A stretch of 64,000 bases of DNA from Henricia sp. BOLD:AAB3569 (Eukaryota > Echinodermata > Asteroidea > Spinulosida > Echinasteridae), in the NCBI GenBank assembly GCA_037783545.1, contig JBBELK010001401.1:1-64000 (forward strand). Direction: 5' to 3'. Below are positions 11,466 through 24,587 of this stretch, piece after piece (the first letter of the stretch is position 1; each line of letters begins with the position of its first letter). The notes under the pieces are model-generated. The model was not told where the DNA came from. It saw nothing but the letters and a program-made list of their open reading frames with translations, and ran no database searches. Made by a program: the position numbers and the translations under genes.

Positions 11466-14400
11466 TGGCTCGCTCTGGGCGGGGCTTTCGGGGGATTTCA
11501 ATGGGCCGATTTCGTTCAATGTCGACCGGCGGAGTCCTGGCTCGCTCCGGGCGGGGCTTTTGGGGGATTTCAATGGGCCGATTTCGTTCAATGTCGACCG
11601 GCGGAGTCCTGGCTCGCTCTGGGCGGGGCTTTCGCGGGATTTCAATGGGCCGATTTTGTTCAATGTCGACCGGCGGAGTCCTGGCTCGCTCCGGGCGGGG
11701 CTTTCGGGGGATTTCAATGGGCCGATTTCGTTCAATGTCGACCGGCGGAGTCCTGGCTCGCTCCGGGCGGGGCTTTCGGGGGATTTCAATGGGCCGATTT
11801 CGTTCAATGTCGACCGGGGGAGTCCTGGCTCGCTCTGGGCGGGGCTTTTGGGGGATTTCAATGGGCCGATTTCGTTCAATGTCGACCGGCGGAGTCCTGG
11901 CTCGCTCTGGGCGGGGCTTTCGGGGGATTTCAATGGGCCGATTTCGTTCAATGTCGACCGGGGGAGTCCTGGCTCGCTCCGGGCGGGGCTTTCGGGGGAT
12001 TTCAATGGGCCGATTTTGTTCAATGTCGACCGGCGGAGTCCTGGCTCGCTCCGGGCGGGGCTTTCGGGGGATTTCAATGGGCCGATTTCGTTCAATGTCG
12101 ACCGGCGGAGTCCTGGCTCGCTCCGGGCGGGGCTTTCGGGGGATTTCAATGGGCCGATTTCGTTCAATGTCGACCGGGGGAGTCCTGGCTCGCTCCGGGC
12201 GGGGCTTTTGGGGGATTTCAATGGGCCGATTTCGTTCAATGTCGACCGGCGGAGTCCTGGCTCGCTCCGGGCGGGGCTTTTGGGGGATTTCAATGGGCCG
12301 ATTTCGTTCAATGTCGACCGGGGGAGTCCTGGCTCGCTCTGGGCGGGGCTTTTGGGGGATTTCAATGGGCCGATTTCGTTCAATGTCGACCGGCGGAGTC
12401 CTGGCTCGCTCTGGGCGGGGCTTTTGGGGGATTTCAATGGGCCGATTTCGTTCAATGTCGACCGGCGGAGTCCTGGCTCGTTCTGGGCGGGGCTTTCGGG
12501 GGATTTCAATGGGCCGATTTCGTTCAATGTCGACCGGGGGAGTCCTGGCTCGCTCCGGGCGGGGCTTTCGGGGGATTTCAATGGGCCGATTTCGTTCAAT
12601 GTCGACCGGGGGAGTCCTAGCTCGCTCCGGGCGGGGCTTTCGGGGGAATTCAATGGGCCGATTTCGTTCAATGTCGACCGGGGGAGTCCTGGCTCGCTCT
12701 GGGCGGGGCTTTCGGGGGATTTCAATGGGCCGATTTCGTTCAATGTCGACCGGGGGAGTCCTGGCTCGCTCCGGGCGGGGCTTTCGGGGGATTTCAATGG
12801 GCCGATTTCGTTCAATGTCGACCGGGGGAGTCCTAACTCGCTCCGGGCGGGGCTTTCGGGGGATTTCAATGGGCCGATTTCGTTCAATGTCGACCGGCGG
12901 AGTCCTGGCTCGCTCCGGGCGGGGCTTTCGGGGGATTTCAATGGGCCGATTTCGTTCAATGTCGACCGGGGGAGTCCTGGCTCGCTCCGGGCGGGGCTTT
13001 TGGGGGATTTCAATGGGCCGATTTCGTTCAATGTCGACCGGGGGAGTCCTGGCTCGCTCCGGGCGGGGCTTTCGGGGGATTTCAATGGGCCGATTTCGTT
13101 CAATGTCGACCGGCGGAGTCCTGGCTCGCTCTGGGCGGGGCTTTCGGGGGATTTCAATGGGCCGATTTCGTTCAATGTCGACCGGGGGAGTACTGGCTCG
13201 CTCCGGGCGGGGCTTTTGGGGGATTTCAATGGGCCGATTTCGTTCAATGTCGACCGGGGGAGTCCTGGCTCGCTCCGGGCGGGGCTTTCGGGGGATTTCA
13301 ATGGGCCGATTTCGTTCAATGTCGACCGGGGGAGTCCTGGCTCGCTCCGGGCGGGGCTTTCGGGGGATTTCAATGGGCCGATTTCGTTCAATGTCGACCG
13401 GCGGAGTCCTGGCTCGCTCTGGGCGGGGCTTTCGGGGGATTTCAATGGGCCGATTTCGTTCAATGTCGACCGGCGGAGTCCTGGCTCGCTCCGGGCGGGG
13501 CTTTTGGGGGATTTCAATGGGCCGATTTCGTTCAATGTCGACCGGGGGAGTCCTGGCTCGCTCTGGGCGGGGCTTTTGGGGGATTTCAATGGGCCGATTT
13601 CGTTCAATGTCGACCGGCGGAGTCCTGGCTCGCTCTGGGCGGGGCTTTTGGGGGATTTCAATGGGCCGATTTCGTTCAATGTCGACCGGCGGAGTCCTGG
13701 CTCGCTCTGGGCGGGGCTTTCGGGGGATTTCAATGGGCCGATTTCGTTCAATGTCGACCGGGGGAGTCCTGGCTCGCTCCGGGCGGGGCTTTCGGGGGAT
13801 TTCAATGGGCCGATTTTGTTCAATGTCGACCGGCGGAGTCCTGGCTCGCTCCGGGCGGGGCTTTCGGGGGATTTCAATGGGCCGATTTCGTTCAATGTCG
13901 ACCGGCGGAGTCCTGGCTCGCTCCGGGCGGGGCTTTTGGGGGATTTCAATGGGCCGATTTCGTTCAATGTCGACCGGGGGAGTCCTGGCTCGCTCCGGGC
14001 GGGGCTTTCGGGGGATTTCAATGGGCCGATTTCGTTCAATGTCGACCGGGGGAGTCCTGGCTCGCTCCGGGCGGGGCTTTCGGGGGATTTCAATGGGCCG
14101 ATTTCGTTCAATGTCGACCGGGGGAGTCCTGGCTCGCTCCGGGCGGGGCTTTCGGGGGATTTCAATGGGCCGATTTCGTTCAATGTCGACCGGGGGAGTC
14201 CTAGCTCGCTCCGGGCGGGGCTTTCGGGGGAATTCAATGGGCCGATTTCGTTCAATGTCGACCGGGGGAGTCCTGGCTCGCTCTGGGCGGGGCTTTCGGG
14301 GGATTTCAATGGGCCGATTTCGTTCAATGTCGACCGGGGGAGTCCTGGCTCGCTCCGGGCGGGGCTTTCGGGGGATTTCAATGGGCCGATTTCGTTCAAT

Positions 14401-17400
14401 GTCGACCGGGGGAGTCCTGGCTCGCTCCGGGCGGGGCTTTCGGGGGATTTCAATGGGCCGATTTCGTTCAATGTCGACCGGGGGAGTCCTGGCTCGCTCC
14501 GGGCGGGGCTTTCGGGGGATTTCAATGGGCCGATTTCGTTCAATGTCGACCGGGGGAGTCCTGGCTCGCTCCGGGCGGGGCTTTCGGGGGAATTCAATGG
14601 GCCGATTTCGTTCAATGTCGACCGGGGGAGTCCTGGCTCGCTCTGGGCGGGGCTTTCGGGGGATTTCAATGGGCCGATTTCGTTCAATGTCGACCGGGGG
14701 AGTCCTAGCTCGCTCCGGGCGGGGCTTTCGGGGGAATTCAATGGGCCGATTTCGTTCAATGTCGACCGGGGGAGTCCTGGCTCGCTCCGGGCGGGGCTTT
14801 CGGGGGATTTCAATGGGCCGATTTCGTTCAATGTCGACCGGCGGAGTCCTGGCTCGCTCCGGGCGGGGCTTTCGGGGGATTTCAATGGGCCGATTTCGTT
14901 CAATGTCGACCGGGGGAGTCCTGGCTCGCTCCGGGCGGGGCTTTTGGGGGATTTCAATGGGCCGATTTCGTTCAATGTCGACCGGGGGAGTCCTGGCTCG
15001 CTCCGGGCGGGGCTTTCGGGGGATTTCAATGGGCCGATTTCGTTCAATGTCGACCGGCGGAGTCCTGGCTCGCTCTGGGCGGGGCTTTCGGGGGATTTCA
15101 ATGGGCCGATTTCGTTCAATGTCGACCGGGGGAGTCCTGGCTCGCTCCGGGCGGGGCTTTTGGGGGATTTCAATGGGCCGATTTCGTTCAATGTCGACCG
15201 GGGGAGTCCTGGCTCGCTCCGGGCGGGGCTTTCGGGGGATTTCAATGGGCCGATTTCGTTCAATGTCGACCGGGGGAGTCCTGGCTCGCTCCGGGCGGGG
15301 CTTTCGGGGGATTTCAATGGGCCGATTTCGTTCAATGTCGACCGGCGGAGTCCTGGCTCGCTCTGGGCGGGGCTTTCGGGGGATTTCAATGGGCCGATTT
15401 CGTTCAATGTCGACCGGCGGAGTCCTGGCTCGCTCCGGGCGGGGCTTTTGGGGGATTTCAATGGGCCGATTTCGTTCAATGTCGACCGGGGAGTCCTGGC
15501 TCGCTCTGGGCGGGGCTTTTGGGGGATTTCAATGGGCCGATTTCGTTCAATGTCGACCGGCGGAGTCCTGGCTCGCTCTGGGCGGGGCTTTTGGGGGATT
15601 TCAATGGGCCGATTTCGTTCAATGTCGACCGGCGGAGTCCTGGCTCGCTCTGGGCGGGGCTTTCGGGGGATTTCAATGGGCCGATTTCGTTCAATGTCGA
15701 CCGGGGGAGTCCTGGCTCGCTCCGGGCGGGGCTTTCGGGGGATTTCAATGGGCCGATTTCGTTCAATGTCGACCGGCGGAGTCCTGGCTCGCTCCGGGCG
15801 GGGCTTTCGGGGGATTTCAATGGGCCGATTTCGTTCAATGTCGACCGGCGGAGTCCTGGCTCGCTCCGGGCGGGGCTTTCGGGGGATTTCAATGGGCCGA
15901 TTTCGTTCAATGTCGACCGGGGAGTCCTGGCTCGCTCCGGGCGGGGCTTTTGGGGGATTTCAATGGGCCGATTTCGTTCAATGTCGACCGGGGGAGTCCT
16001 GGCTCGCTCCGGGCGGGGCTTTCGGGGGATTTCAATGGGCCGATTTCGTTCAATGTCGACCGGGGGAGTCCTGGCTCGCTCCGGGCGGGGCTTTCGGGGG
16101 ATTTCAATGGGCCGATTTCGTTCAATGTCGACCGGCGGAGTCCTGGCTCGCTCCGGGCGGGGCTTTCGGGGGATTTCAATGGGCCGATTTCGTTCAATGT
16201 CGACCGGGGGAGTCCTGGCTCGCTCCGGGCGGGGCTTTTGGGGGATTTCAATGGGCCGATTTCGTTCAATGTCGACCGGGGGAGTCCTGGCTCGCTCCGG
16301 GCGGGGCTTTCGGGGGATTTCAATGGGCCGATTTCGTTCAATGTCGACCGGCGGAGTCCTGGCTCGCTCCGGGCGGGGCTTTCGGGGGATTTCAATGGGC
16401 CGATTTCGTTCAATGTCGACCGGGGGAGTCCTGGCTCGCTCCGGGCGGGGCTTTTGGGGGATTTCAATGGGCCGATTTCGTTCAATGTCGACCGGGGGAG
16501 TCCTGGCTCGCTCCGGGCGGGGCTTTCGGGGGATTTCAATGGGCCGATTTCGTTCAATGTCGACCGGGGGAGTCCTGGCTCGCTCCGGGCGGGGCTTTCG
16601 GGGGATTTCAATGGGCCGATTTCGTTCAATGTCGACCGGCGGAGTCCTGGCTCGCTCCGGGCGGGGCTTTTGGGGGATTTCAATGGGCCGATTTCGTTCA
16701 ATGTCGACCGGGGGAGTCCTGGCTCGCTCTGGGCGGGGCTTTTGGGGGATTTCAATGGGCCGATTTCGTTCAATGTCGACCGGCGGAGTCCTGGCTCGCT
16801 CTGGGCGGGGCTTTTGGGGGATTTCAATGGGCCGATTTCGTTCAATGTCGACCGGCGGAGTCCTGGCTCGCTCTGGGCGGGGCTTTCGGGGGATTTCAAT
16901 GGGCCGATTTCGTTCAATGTCGACCGGGGGAGTCCTGGCTCGCTCCGGGCGGGGCTTTCGGGGGATTTCAATGGGCCGATTTCGTTCAATGTCGACCGGG
17001 GGAGTCCTGGCTCGCTCCGGGCGGGGCTTTTGGGGGATTTCAATGGGCCGATTTCGTTCAATGTCGACCGGGGGAGTCCTGGCTCGCTCCGGGCGGGGCT
17101 TTCGGGGGATTTCAATGGGCCGATTTCGTTCAATGTCGACCGGGGGAGTCCTGGCTCGCTCTGGGCGGGGCTTTTGGGGGATTTCAATGGGCCGATTTCG
17201 TTCAATGTCGACCGGGGGAGTCCTGGCTCGCTCCGGGCGGGGCTTTCGGGGGATTTCAATGGGCCGATTTCGTTCAATGTCGACCGGGGGAGTCCTGGCT
17301 CGCTCCGGGCGGGGCTTTCGGGGGATTTCAATGGGCCGATTTCGTTCAATGTCGACCGGCGGAGTCCTGGCTCGCTCTGGGCAGGGCTTTCGGGGGATTT

Positions 17401-18250
17401 CAATGGGCCGATTTCGTTCAATGTCGACCGGCGGAGTCCTGGCTCGCTCTGGGCGGGGCTTTCGGGGGATTTCAATGGGCCGATTTCGTTCAATGTCGAC
17501 CGGGGGAGTCCTGGCTCGCTCCGGGCGGGGCTTTCGGGGGATTTCAATGGGCCGATTTCGTTCAATGTCGACCGGCGGAGTCCTGGCTCGCTCTGGGCAG
17601 GGCTTTCGGGGGATTTCAATGGGCCGATTTCGTTCAATGTCGACCGGCGGAGTCCTGGCTCGCTCTGGGCGGGGCTTTCGGGGGATTTCAATGGGCCGAT
17701 TTCGTTCAATGTCGACCGGCGGAGTCCTGGCTCGCTCCGGGCGGGGCTTTTGGGGGATTTCAATGGGCCGATTTCGTTCAATGTCGACCGGGGGAGTCCT
17801 GGCTCGCTCTGGGCGGGGCTTTTGGGGGATTTCAATGGGCCGATTTCGTTCAATGTCGACCGGGGGAGTCCTGGCTCGCTCTGGGCGGGGCTTTTGGGGG
17901 ATTTCAATGGGCCGATTTCGTTCAATGTCGACCGGCCGAGTCCTGGCTCGCTCCGGGCGGGGCTTTTGGGGGATTTCAATGGGCCGATTTCGTTCAATGT
18001 CGACCGGCGGAGTCCTGGCTCGCTCTGGGCGGGGCTTTCGGGGGATTTCAATGGGCCGATTTCGTTCAATGTCGACCGGGGGAGTCCTGGCTCGCTCCGG
18101 GCGGGGCTTTCGGGGGATTTCAATGGGCCGATTTTGTTCAATGTCGACCGGCGGAGTCCTGGCTCGCTCCGGGCGGGGCTTTCGGGGGATTTCAATGGGC
18201 CGATTTCGTTCAATGTCGACCGGCGGAGTCCTGGCTCGCTCTGGGCGGGG
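11466..18250 (+). repeat. Regular 72-bp tract before the first truncated monomer
   Basis: Monomers keep exact 72-bp register apart from two single-G losses in the 21-25 G run (15488-15491 and 15919-15922). The tract is marked by monomers with cctagctc (near 12618, 14202 and 14706). Each of these is followed by a gaattc (EcoRI) variant in the same monomer (12646, 14230 and 14734), and one further gaattc lies at 14590. Other rare markers are agtact near 13190 and cctaactc near 12834. It contains the 1,944-bp-offset duplication. Confidence 0.88.
12840..15870 (+). repeat. Duplicated block with 1,944-bp offset
   Basis: The series of site-23/41/54 alleles from about 12840 to 13930 recurs from about 14780 to 15870, an offset of 27 monomers. 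The offset becomes 1,943 after the single-G loss at 15488. Differences include the agtact variant near 13190 and the gattttg variant near 13814, present only in the left copy. The ends are approximate because they were judged from allele order. Confidence 0.7.
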
Positions 18251-18290
18251 CTTTCGGGGGATTTCAATGGCTTTCGGGGGATTTCAATGG
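18251..18290 (+). repeat. 20-bp truncated monomer junction, locus 1
   Basis: The last 20 bp of the unit before gcc (ctttcggggg plus atttcaatgg) occurs twice in direct succession (18251-18270 and 18271-18290). This equals a 20-bp monomer lacking 52 bp, or a 20-bp duplication. A shared GG at the breakpoint (aatgg / gcgggg) suggests microhomology. It is the first such unit in the window and a single copy. The first 62-bp monomer rearrangement follows 404 bp later. Confidence 0.95.
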
Positions 18291-20944
18291 GCCGATTTCG
18301 TTCAATGTCGACCGGGGGAGTCCTGGCTCGCTCCGGGCGGGGCTTTTGGGGGATTTCAATGGGCCGATTTCGTTCAATGTCGACCGGCGGAGTCCTGGCT
18401 CGCTCTGGGCGGGGCTTTCGGGGGATTTCAATGGGCCGATTTCGTTCAATGTCGACCGGCGGAGTCCTGGCTCGCTCCGGGCGGGGCTTTTGGGGGATTT
18501 CAATGGGCCGATTTCGTTCAATGTCGACCGGGGGAGTCCTGGCTCGCTCCGGGCGGGGCTTTCGGGGGATTTCAATGGGCCGATTTCGTTCAATGTCGAC
18601 CGGGGGAGTCCTGGCTCGCTCCGGGCGGGGCTTTTGGGGGATTTCAATGGGCCGATTTCGTTCAATGTCGACCGAGCGAGCTCTGGGCGGGGCTTTCGGG
18701 GGATTTCAATGGGCCGATTTCGTTCAATGTCGACCGGGGGAGTCCTGGCTCGCTCCGGGCGGGGCTTTTGGGGGATTTCAATGGGCCGATTTCGTTCAAT
18801 GTCGACCGGGGGAGTCCTGGCTCGCTCCGGGCGGGGCTTTTGGGGGATTTCAATGGGCCGATTTCGTTCAATGTCGACCGGGGGAGTCCTGGCTCGCTCC
18901 GGGCGGGGCTTTCGGGGGATTTCAATGGGCCGATTTCGTTCAATGTCGACCGGCGGAGTCCTGGCTCGCTCTGGGCGGGGCTTTCGGGGGATTTCAATGG
19001 GCCGATTTCGTTCAATGTCGACCGGGGGAGTCCTGGCTCGCTCCGGGCGGGGCTTTCGGGGGATTTCAATGGGCCGATTTCGTTCAATGTCGACCGGGGG
19101 AGTCCTGGCTCGCTCCGGGCGGGGCTTTTGGGGGATTTCAATGGGCCGATTTCGTTCAATGTCGACCGGGGGAGTCCTGGCTCGCTCCGGGCGGGGCTTT
19201 CGGGGGATTTCAATGGGCCGATTTCGTTCAATGTCGACCGGGGGAGTCCTGGCTCGCTCCGGGCGGGGCTTTCGGGGGATTTCAATGGGCCGATTTCGTT
19301 CAATGTCGACCGGGGGAGTCCTGGCTCGCTCCGGGCGGGGCTTTCGGGGGATTTCAATGGGCCGATTTCGTTCAATGTCGACCGGCGGAGTCCTGGCTCG
19401 CTCAGGGCGGGGCTTTCGGGGGATTTCAATGGGCCGATTTCGTTCAATGTCGACCGGCGGAGTCCTGGCTCGCTCCGGGCGGGGCTTTTGGGGGATTTCA
19501 ATGGGCCGATTTCGTTCAATGTCGACCGGGGGAGTCCTGGCTCGCTCTGGGCGGGGCTTTTGGGGGATTTCAATGGGCCGATTTCGTTCAATGTCGACCG
19601 GCGGAGTCCTGGCTCGCTCTGGGCGGGGCTTTTGGGGGATTTCAATGGGCCGATTTCGTTCAATGTCGACCGGCGGAGTCCTGGCTCGTTCTGGGCGGGG
19701 CTTTCGGGGGATTTCAATGGGCCGATTTCGTTCAATGTCGACCGGGGGAGTCCTGGCTCGCTCCGGGCGGGGCTTTCGGGGGATTTCAATGGGCCGATTT
19801 CGTTCAATGTCGACCGGGGGAGTCCTAGCTCGCTCCGGGCGGGGCTTTTGGGGGATTTCAATGGGCCGATTTCGTTCAATGTCGACCGGGGGAGTCCTGG
19901 CTCGCTCCGGGCGGGGCTTTCGGGGGATTTCAATGGGCCGATTTCGTTCAATGTCGACCGGGGGAGTCCTGGCTCGCTCCGGGCGGGGCTTTCGGGGGAT
20001 TTCAATGGGCCGATTTCGTTCAATGTCGACCGGGGGAGTCCTGGCTCGCTCCGGGCGGGGCTTTCGGGGGATTTCAATGGGCCGATTTCGTTCAATGTCG
20101 ACCGGCGGAGTCCTGGCTCGCTCTGGGCAGGGCTTTCGGGGGATTTCAATGGGCCGATTTCGTTCAATGTCGACCGGCGGAGTCCTGGCTCGCTCTGGGC
20201 GGGGCTTTCGGGGGATTTCAATGGGCCGATTTCGTTCAATGTCGACCGGGGGAGTCCTGGCTCGCTCCGGGCGGGGCTTTCGGGGGATTTCAATGGGCCG
20301 ATTTCGTTCAATGTCGACCGGCGGAGTCCTGGCTCGCTCTGGGCAGGGCTTTCGGGGGATTTCAATGGGCCGATTTCGTTCAATGTCGACCGGCGGAGTC
20401 CTGGCTCGCTCTGGGCGGGGCTTTCGGGGGATTTCAATGGGCCGATTTCGTTCAATGTCGACCGGGGGAGTCCTGGCTCGCTCCGGGCGGGGCTTTTGGG
20501 GGATTTCAATGGGCCGATTTCGTTCAATGTCGACCGGGGGAGTCCTGGCTCGCTCCGGGCGGGGCTTTCGGGGGATTTCAATGGGCCGATTTCGTTCAAT
20601 GTCGACCGGGGGAGTCCTGGCTCGCTCTGGGCGGGGCTTTTGGGGGATTTCAATGGGCCGATTTCGTTCAATGTCGACCGGGGGAGTCCTGGCTCGCTCC
20701 GGGCGGGGCTTTCGGGGGATTTCAATGGGCCGATTTCGTTCAATGTCGACCGGGGGAGTCCTGGCTCGCTCCGGGCGGGGCTTTCGGGGGATTTCAATGG
20801 GCCGATTTCGTTCAATGTCGACCGGGGGAGTCCTGGCTCGCTCCGGGCGGGGCTTTTGGGGGATTTCAATGGGCCGATTTCGTTCAATGTCGACCGGCGG
20901 AGTCCTGGCTCGCTCTGGGCGGGGCTTTCGGGGGATTTCAATGG
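18271..20944 (+). repeat. Higher-order segment U1 (2,674 bp)
   Basis: This is the segment between successive 20-bp junctions. It contains one 62-bp monomer (18654-18715), a ctcaggg variant near 19403, a cgttctggg variant near 19687 and the cctagctc monomer (stop at 19826-19828 in one frame). The order 62-bp monomer, cgttctggg, cctagctc, 20-bp junction is repeated in later segments. Confidence 0.85.
18654..18715 (+). repeat. 62-bp rearranged monomer 1
   Basis: After gtcgaccg the usual 19 bases up to the site-41 T are replaced by agcgagctc (18675-18683), so the unit is 10 bp short and gains a GAGCTC SacI site. The bases agcgagc are the reverse complement of gctcgct from the normal unit. The change could therefore be a templated foldback insertion, or simply a 10-bp deletion plus three substitutions. 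All 18 copies in the window carry this identical junction, so they descend from one event. Confidence 0.95.
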
Positions 20945-20964
20945 CTTTCGGGGGATTTCAATGG
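20925..20964 (+). repeat. 20-bp truncated monomer junction, locus 2
   Basis: Single junction with direct copies at 20925-20944 and 20945-20964. The 62-bp junction core starts at 21349, again exactly 404 bp after the second copy, as at locus 1. Confidence 0.95.
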
Positions 20965-23900
20965 GCCGATTTCGTTCAATGTCGACCGGGGGAGTCCTGG
21001 CTCGCTCCGGGCGGGGCTTTTGGGGGATTTCAATGGGCCGATTTCGTTCAATGTCGACCGGCGGAGTCCTGGCTCGCTCTGGGCGGGGCTTTCGGGGGAT
21101 TTCAATGGGCCGATTTCGTTCAATGTCGACCGGCGGAGTCCTGGCTCGCTCCGGGCGGGGCTTTTGGGGGATTTCAATGGGCCGATTTCGTTCAATGTCG
21201 ACCGGGGGAGTCCTGGCTCGCTCCGGGCGGGGCTTTCGGGGGATTTCAATGGGCCGATTTCGTTCAATGTCGACCGGGGGAGTCCTGGCTCGCTCCGGGC
21301 GGGGCTTTTGGGGGATTTCAATGGGCCGATTTCGTTCAATGTCGACCGAGCGAGCTCTGGGCGGGGCTTTCGGGGGATTTCAATGGGCCGATTTCGTTCA
21401 ATGTCGACCGGGGGAGTCCTGGCTCGCTCCGGGCGGGGCTTTTGGGGGATTTCAATGGGCCGATTTCGTTCAATGTCGACCGGGGGAGTCCTGGCTCGCT
21501 CCGGGCGGGGCTTTCGGGGGATTTCAATGGGCCGATTTCGTTCAATGTCGACCGGCGGAGTCCTGGCTCGCTCTGGGCGGGGCTTTCGGGGGATTTCAAT
21601 GGGCCGATTTCGTTCAATGTCGACCGGCGGAGTCCTGGCTCGCTCTGGGCGGGGCTTTCGGGGGATTTCAATGGGCCGATTTCGTTCAATGTCGACCGGG
21701 GGAGTCCTGGCTCGCTCCGGGCGGGGCTTTCGGGGGATTTCAATGGGCCGATTTCGTTCAATGTCGACCGGGGGAGTCCTGGCTCGCTCCGGGCGGGGCT
21801 TTCGGGGGATTTCAATGGGCCGATTTCGTTCAATGTCGACCGGGGGAGTCCTGGCTCGCTCCGGGCGGGGCTTTCGGGGGATTTCAATGGGCCGATTTCG
21901 TTCAATGTCGACCGGGGGAGTCCTGGCTCGCTCCGGGCGGGGCTTTCGGGGGATTTCAATGGGCCGATTTCGTTCAATGTCGACCGGCGGAGTCCTGGCT
22001 CGCTCAGGGCGGGGCTTTCGGGGGATTTCAATGGGCCGATTTCGTTCAATGTCGACCGGCGGAGTCCTGGCTCGCTCCGGGCGGGGCTTTTGGGGGATTT
22101 CAATGGGCCGATTTCGTTCAATGTCGACCGGGGGAGTCCTGGCTCGCTCTGGGCGGGGCTTTTGGGGGATTTCAATGGGCCGATTTCGTTCAATGTCGAC
22201 CGGCGGAGTCCTGGCTCGCTCTGGGCGGGGCTTTTGGGGGATTTCAATGGGCCGATTTCGTTCAATGTCGACCGGCGGAGTCCTGGCTCGTTCTGGGCGG
22301 GGCTTTCGGGGGATTTCAATGGGCCGATTTCGTTCAATGTCGACCGGGGGAGTCCTGGCTCGCTCCGGGCGGGGCTTTCGGGGGATTTCAATGGGCCGAT
22401 TTCGTTCAATGTCGACCGGGGGAGTCCTAGCTCGCTCCGGGCGGGGCTTTTGGGGGATTTCAATGGGCCGATTTCGTTCAATGTCGACCGGGGGAGTCCT
22501 GGCTCGCTCCGGGCGGGGCTTTCGGGGGATTTCAATGGGCCGATTTCGTTCAATGTCGACCGGGGGAGTCCTGGCTCGCTCCGGGCGGGGCTTTCGGGGG
22601 ATTTCAATGGGCCGATTTCGTTCAATGTCGACCGGGGGAGTCCTGGCTCGCTCCGGGCGGGGCTTTCGGGGGATTTCAATGGGCCGATTTCGTTCAATGT
22701 CGACCGGCGGAGTCCTGGCTCGCTCCGGGCGGGGCTTTCGGGGGATTTCAATGGGCCGATTTCGTTCAATGTCGACCGGCGGAGTCCTGGCTCGCTCCGG
22801 GCGGGGCTTTCGGGGGATTTCAATGGGCCGATTTCGTTCAATGTCGACCGGGGGAGTCCTGGCTCGCTCCGGGCGGGGCTTTTGGGGGATTTCAATGGGC
22901 CGATTTCGTTCAATGTCGACCGGGGGAGTCCTGGCTCGCTCCGGGCGGGGCTTTCGGGGGATTTCAATGGGCCGATTTCGTTCAATGTCGACCGGCGGAG
23001 TCATGGCTCGCTCTGGGCGGGCCTTTCGGGGGATTTCAATGGGCCGATTTCGTTCAATGTCGACCGGGGGAGTCCTGGCTCGCTCCGGGCGGGGCTTTTG
23101 GGGGATTTCAATGGGCCGATTTCGTTCAATGTCGACCGGGGGAGTCCTGGCTCGCTCCGGGCGGGGCTTTCGGGGGATTTCAATGGGCCGATTTCGTTCA
23201 ATGTCGACCGGGGGAGTCCTGGCTCGCTCCGGGCGGGGCTTTCGGGGGATTTCAATGGGCCGATTTCGTTCAATGTCGACCGGCGGAGTCCTGGCTCGCT
23301 CTGGGCGGGGCTTTCGGGGGATTTCAATGGGCCGATTTCGTTCAATGTCGACCGGCGGAGTCCTGGCTCGCTCTGGGCGGGGCTTTCGGGGGATTTCAAT
23401 GGGCCGATTTCGTTCAATGTCGACCGGCGGAGTCCTGGCTCGCTCCGGGCGGGGCTTTTGGGGGATTTCAATGGGCCGATTTCGTTCAATGTCGACCGGG
23501 GGAGTCCTGGCTCGCTCTGGGCGGGGCTTTTGGGGGATTTCAATGGGCCGATTTCGTTCAATGTCGACCGGCGGAGTCCTGGCTCGCTCTGGGCGGGGCT
23601 TTTGGGGGATTTCAATGGGCCGATTTCGTTCAATGTCGACCGGCGGAGTCCTGGCTCGCTCCGGGCGGGGCTTTTGGGGGATTTCAATGGGCCGATTTCG
23701 TTCAATGTCGACCGGGGGAGTCCTGGCTCGCTCCGGGCGGGGCTTTCGGGGGATTTCAATGGGCCGATTTCGTTCAATGTCGACCGGGGGAGTCCTGGCT
23801 CGCTCCGGGCGGGGCTTTCGGGGGATTTCAATGGGCCGATTTCGTTCAATGTCGACCGGGGGAGTCCTGGCTCGCTCTGGGCGGGGCTTTCGGGGGATTT

Positions 23901-24142
23901 CAATGGGCCGATTTCGTTCAATGTCGACCGGCGGAGTCCTGGCTCGCTCCGGGCGGGGCTTTTGGGGGATTTCAATGGGCCGATTTCGTTCAATGTCGAC
24001 CGGCGGAGTCCTGGCTCGCTCTGGGCGGGGCTTTCGGGGGATTTCAATGGCTTTCGGGGGATTTCAATGGGCCGATTTCGTTCAATGTCGACCGGGGAAG
24101 TCCTGGCTCGCTCCGGGCGGGGCTTTCGGGGGATTTCAATGG
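20945..24142 (+). repeat. Higher-order segment U2 (3,198 bp)
   Basis: Contains one 62-bp monomer, ctcaggg near 22003, cgttctggg near 22290 and cctagctc (22428-22430) in the same order as U1. A monomer unique to this segment lies near 22981, with tcatggctc and gggcgggcc in place of tcctggctc and gggcggggc. The segment closes with the first double 20-bp junction. Confidence 0.85.
21328..21389 (+). repeat. 62-bp rearranged monomer 2
   Basis: Same agcgagctc junction (21349-21357). It is followed by a G-C-T monomer and then G-C-C and two C-T-C monomers (alleles at sites 23-41-54). Confidence 0.95.
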
Positions 24143-24162
24143 CTTTCGGGGGATTTCAATGG
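24031..24162 (+). repeat. Double 20-bp junction, locus 3
   Basis: Two 20-bp junctions (24031-24070 and 24123-24162) start 92 bp apart, so one full 72-bp monomer lies between two truncated ones. That monomer carries the rare ggggaagtcc variant, shared only with locus 4. This paired form replaces the single junction seen at loci 1 and 2. Confidence 0.95.
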
Positions 24163-24525
24163 GCCGATTTCGTTCAATGTCGACCGGGGGAGTCCTGGCT
24201 CGCTCCGGGCGGGGCTTTTGGGGGATTTCAATGGGCCGATTTCGTTCAATGTCGACCGGCGGAGTCCTGGCTCGCTCTGGGCGGGGCTTTCGGGGGATTT
24301 CAATGGGCCGATTTCGTTCAATGTCGACCGGCGGAGTCCTGGCTCGCTCCGGGCGGGGCTTTTGGGGGATTTCAATGGGCCGATTTCGTTCAATGTCGAC
24401 CGGGGGAGTCCTGGCTCGCTCCGGGCGGGGCTTTCGGGGGATTTCAATGGGCCGATTTCGTTCAATGTCGACCGGGGGAGTCCTGGCTCGCTCCGGGCGG
24501 GGCTTTTGGGGGATTTCAATGGGCC

Positions 24526-24587
24526 GATTTCGTTCAATGTCGACCGAGCGAGCTCTGGGCGGGGCTTTCGGGGGATTTCAATGGGCC
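24526..24587 (+). repeat. 62-bp rearranged monomer 3
   Basis: Junction agcgagctc at 24547-24555, 404 bp after the 20-bp copy at 24143. It starts an 854-bp block (62 bp plus 11 monomers) that ends at the next 62-bp monomer. Confidence 0.95.
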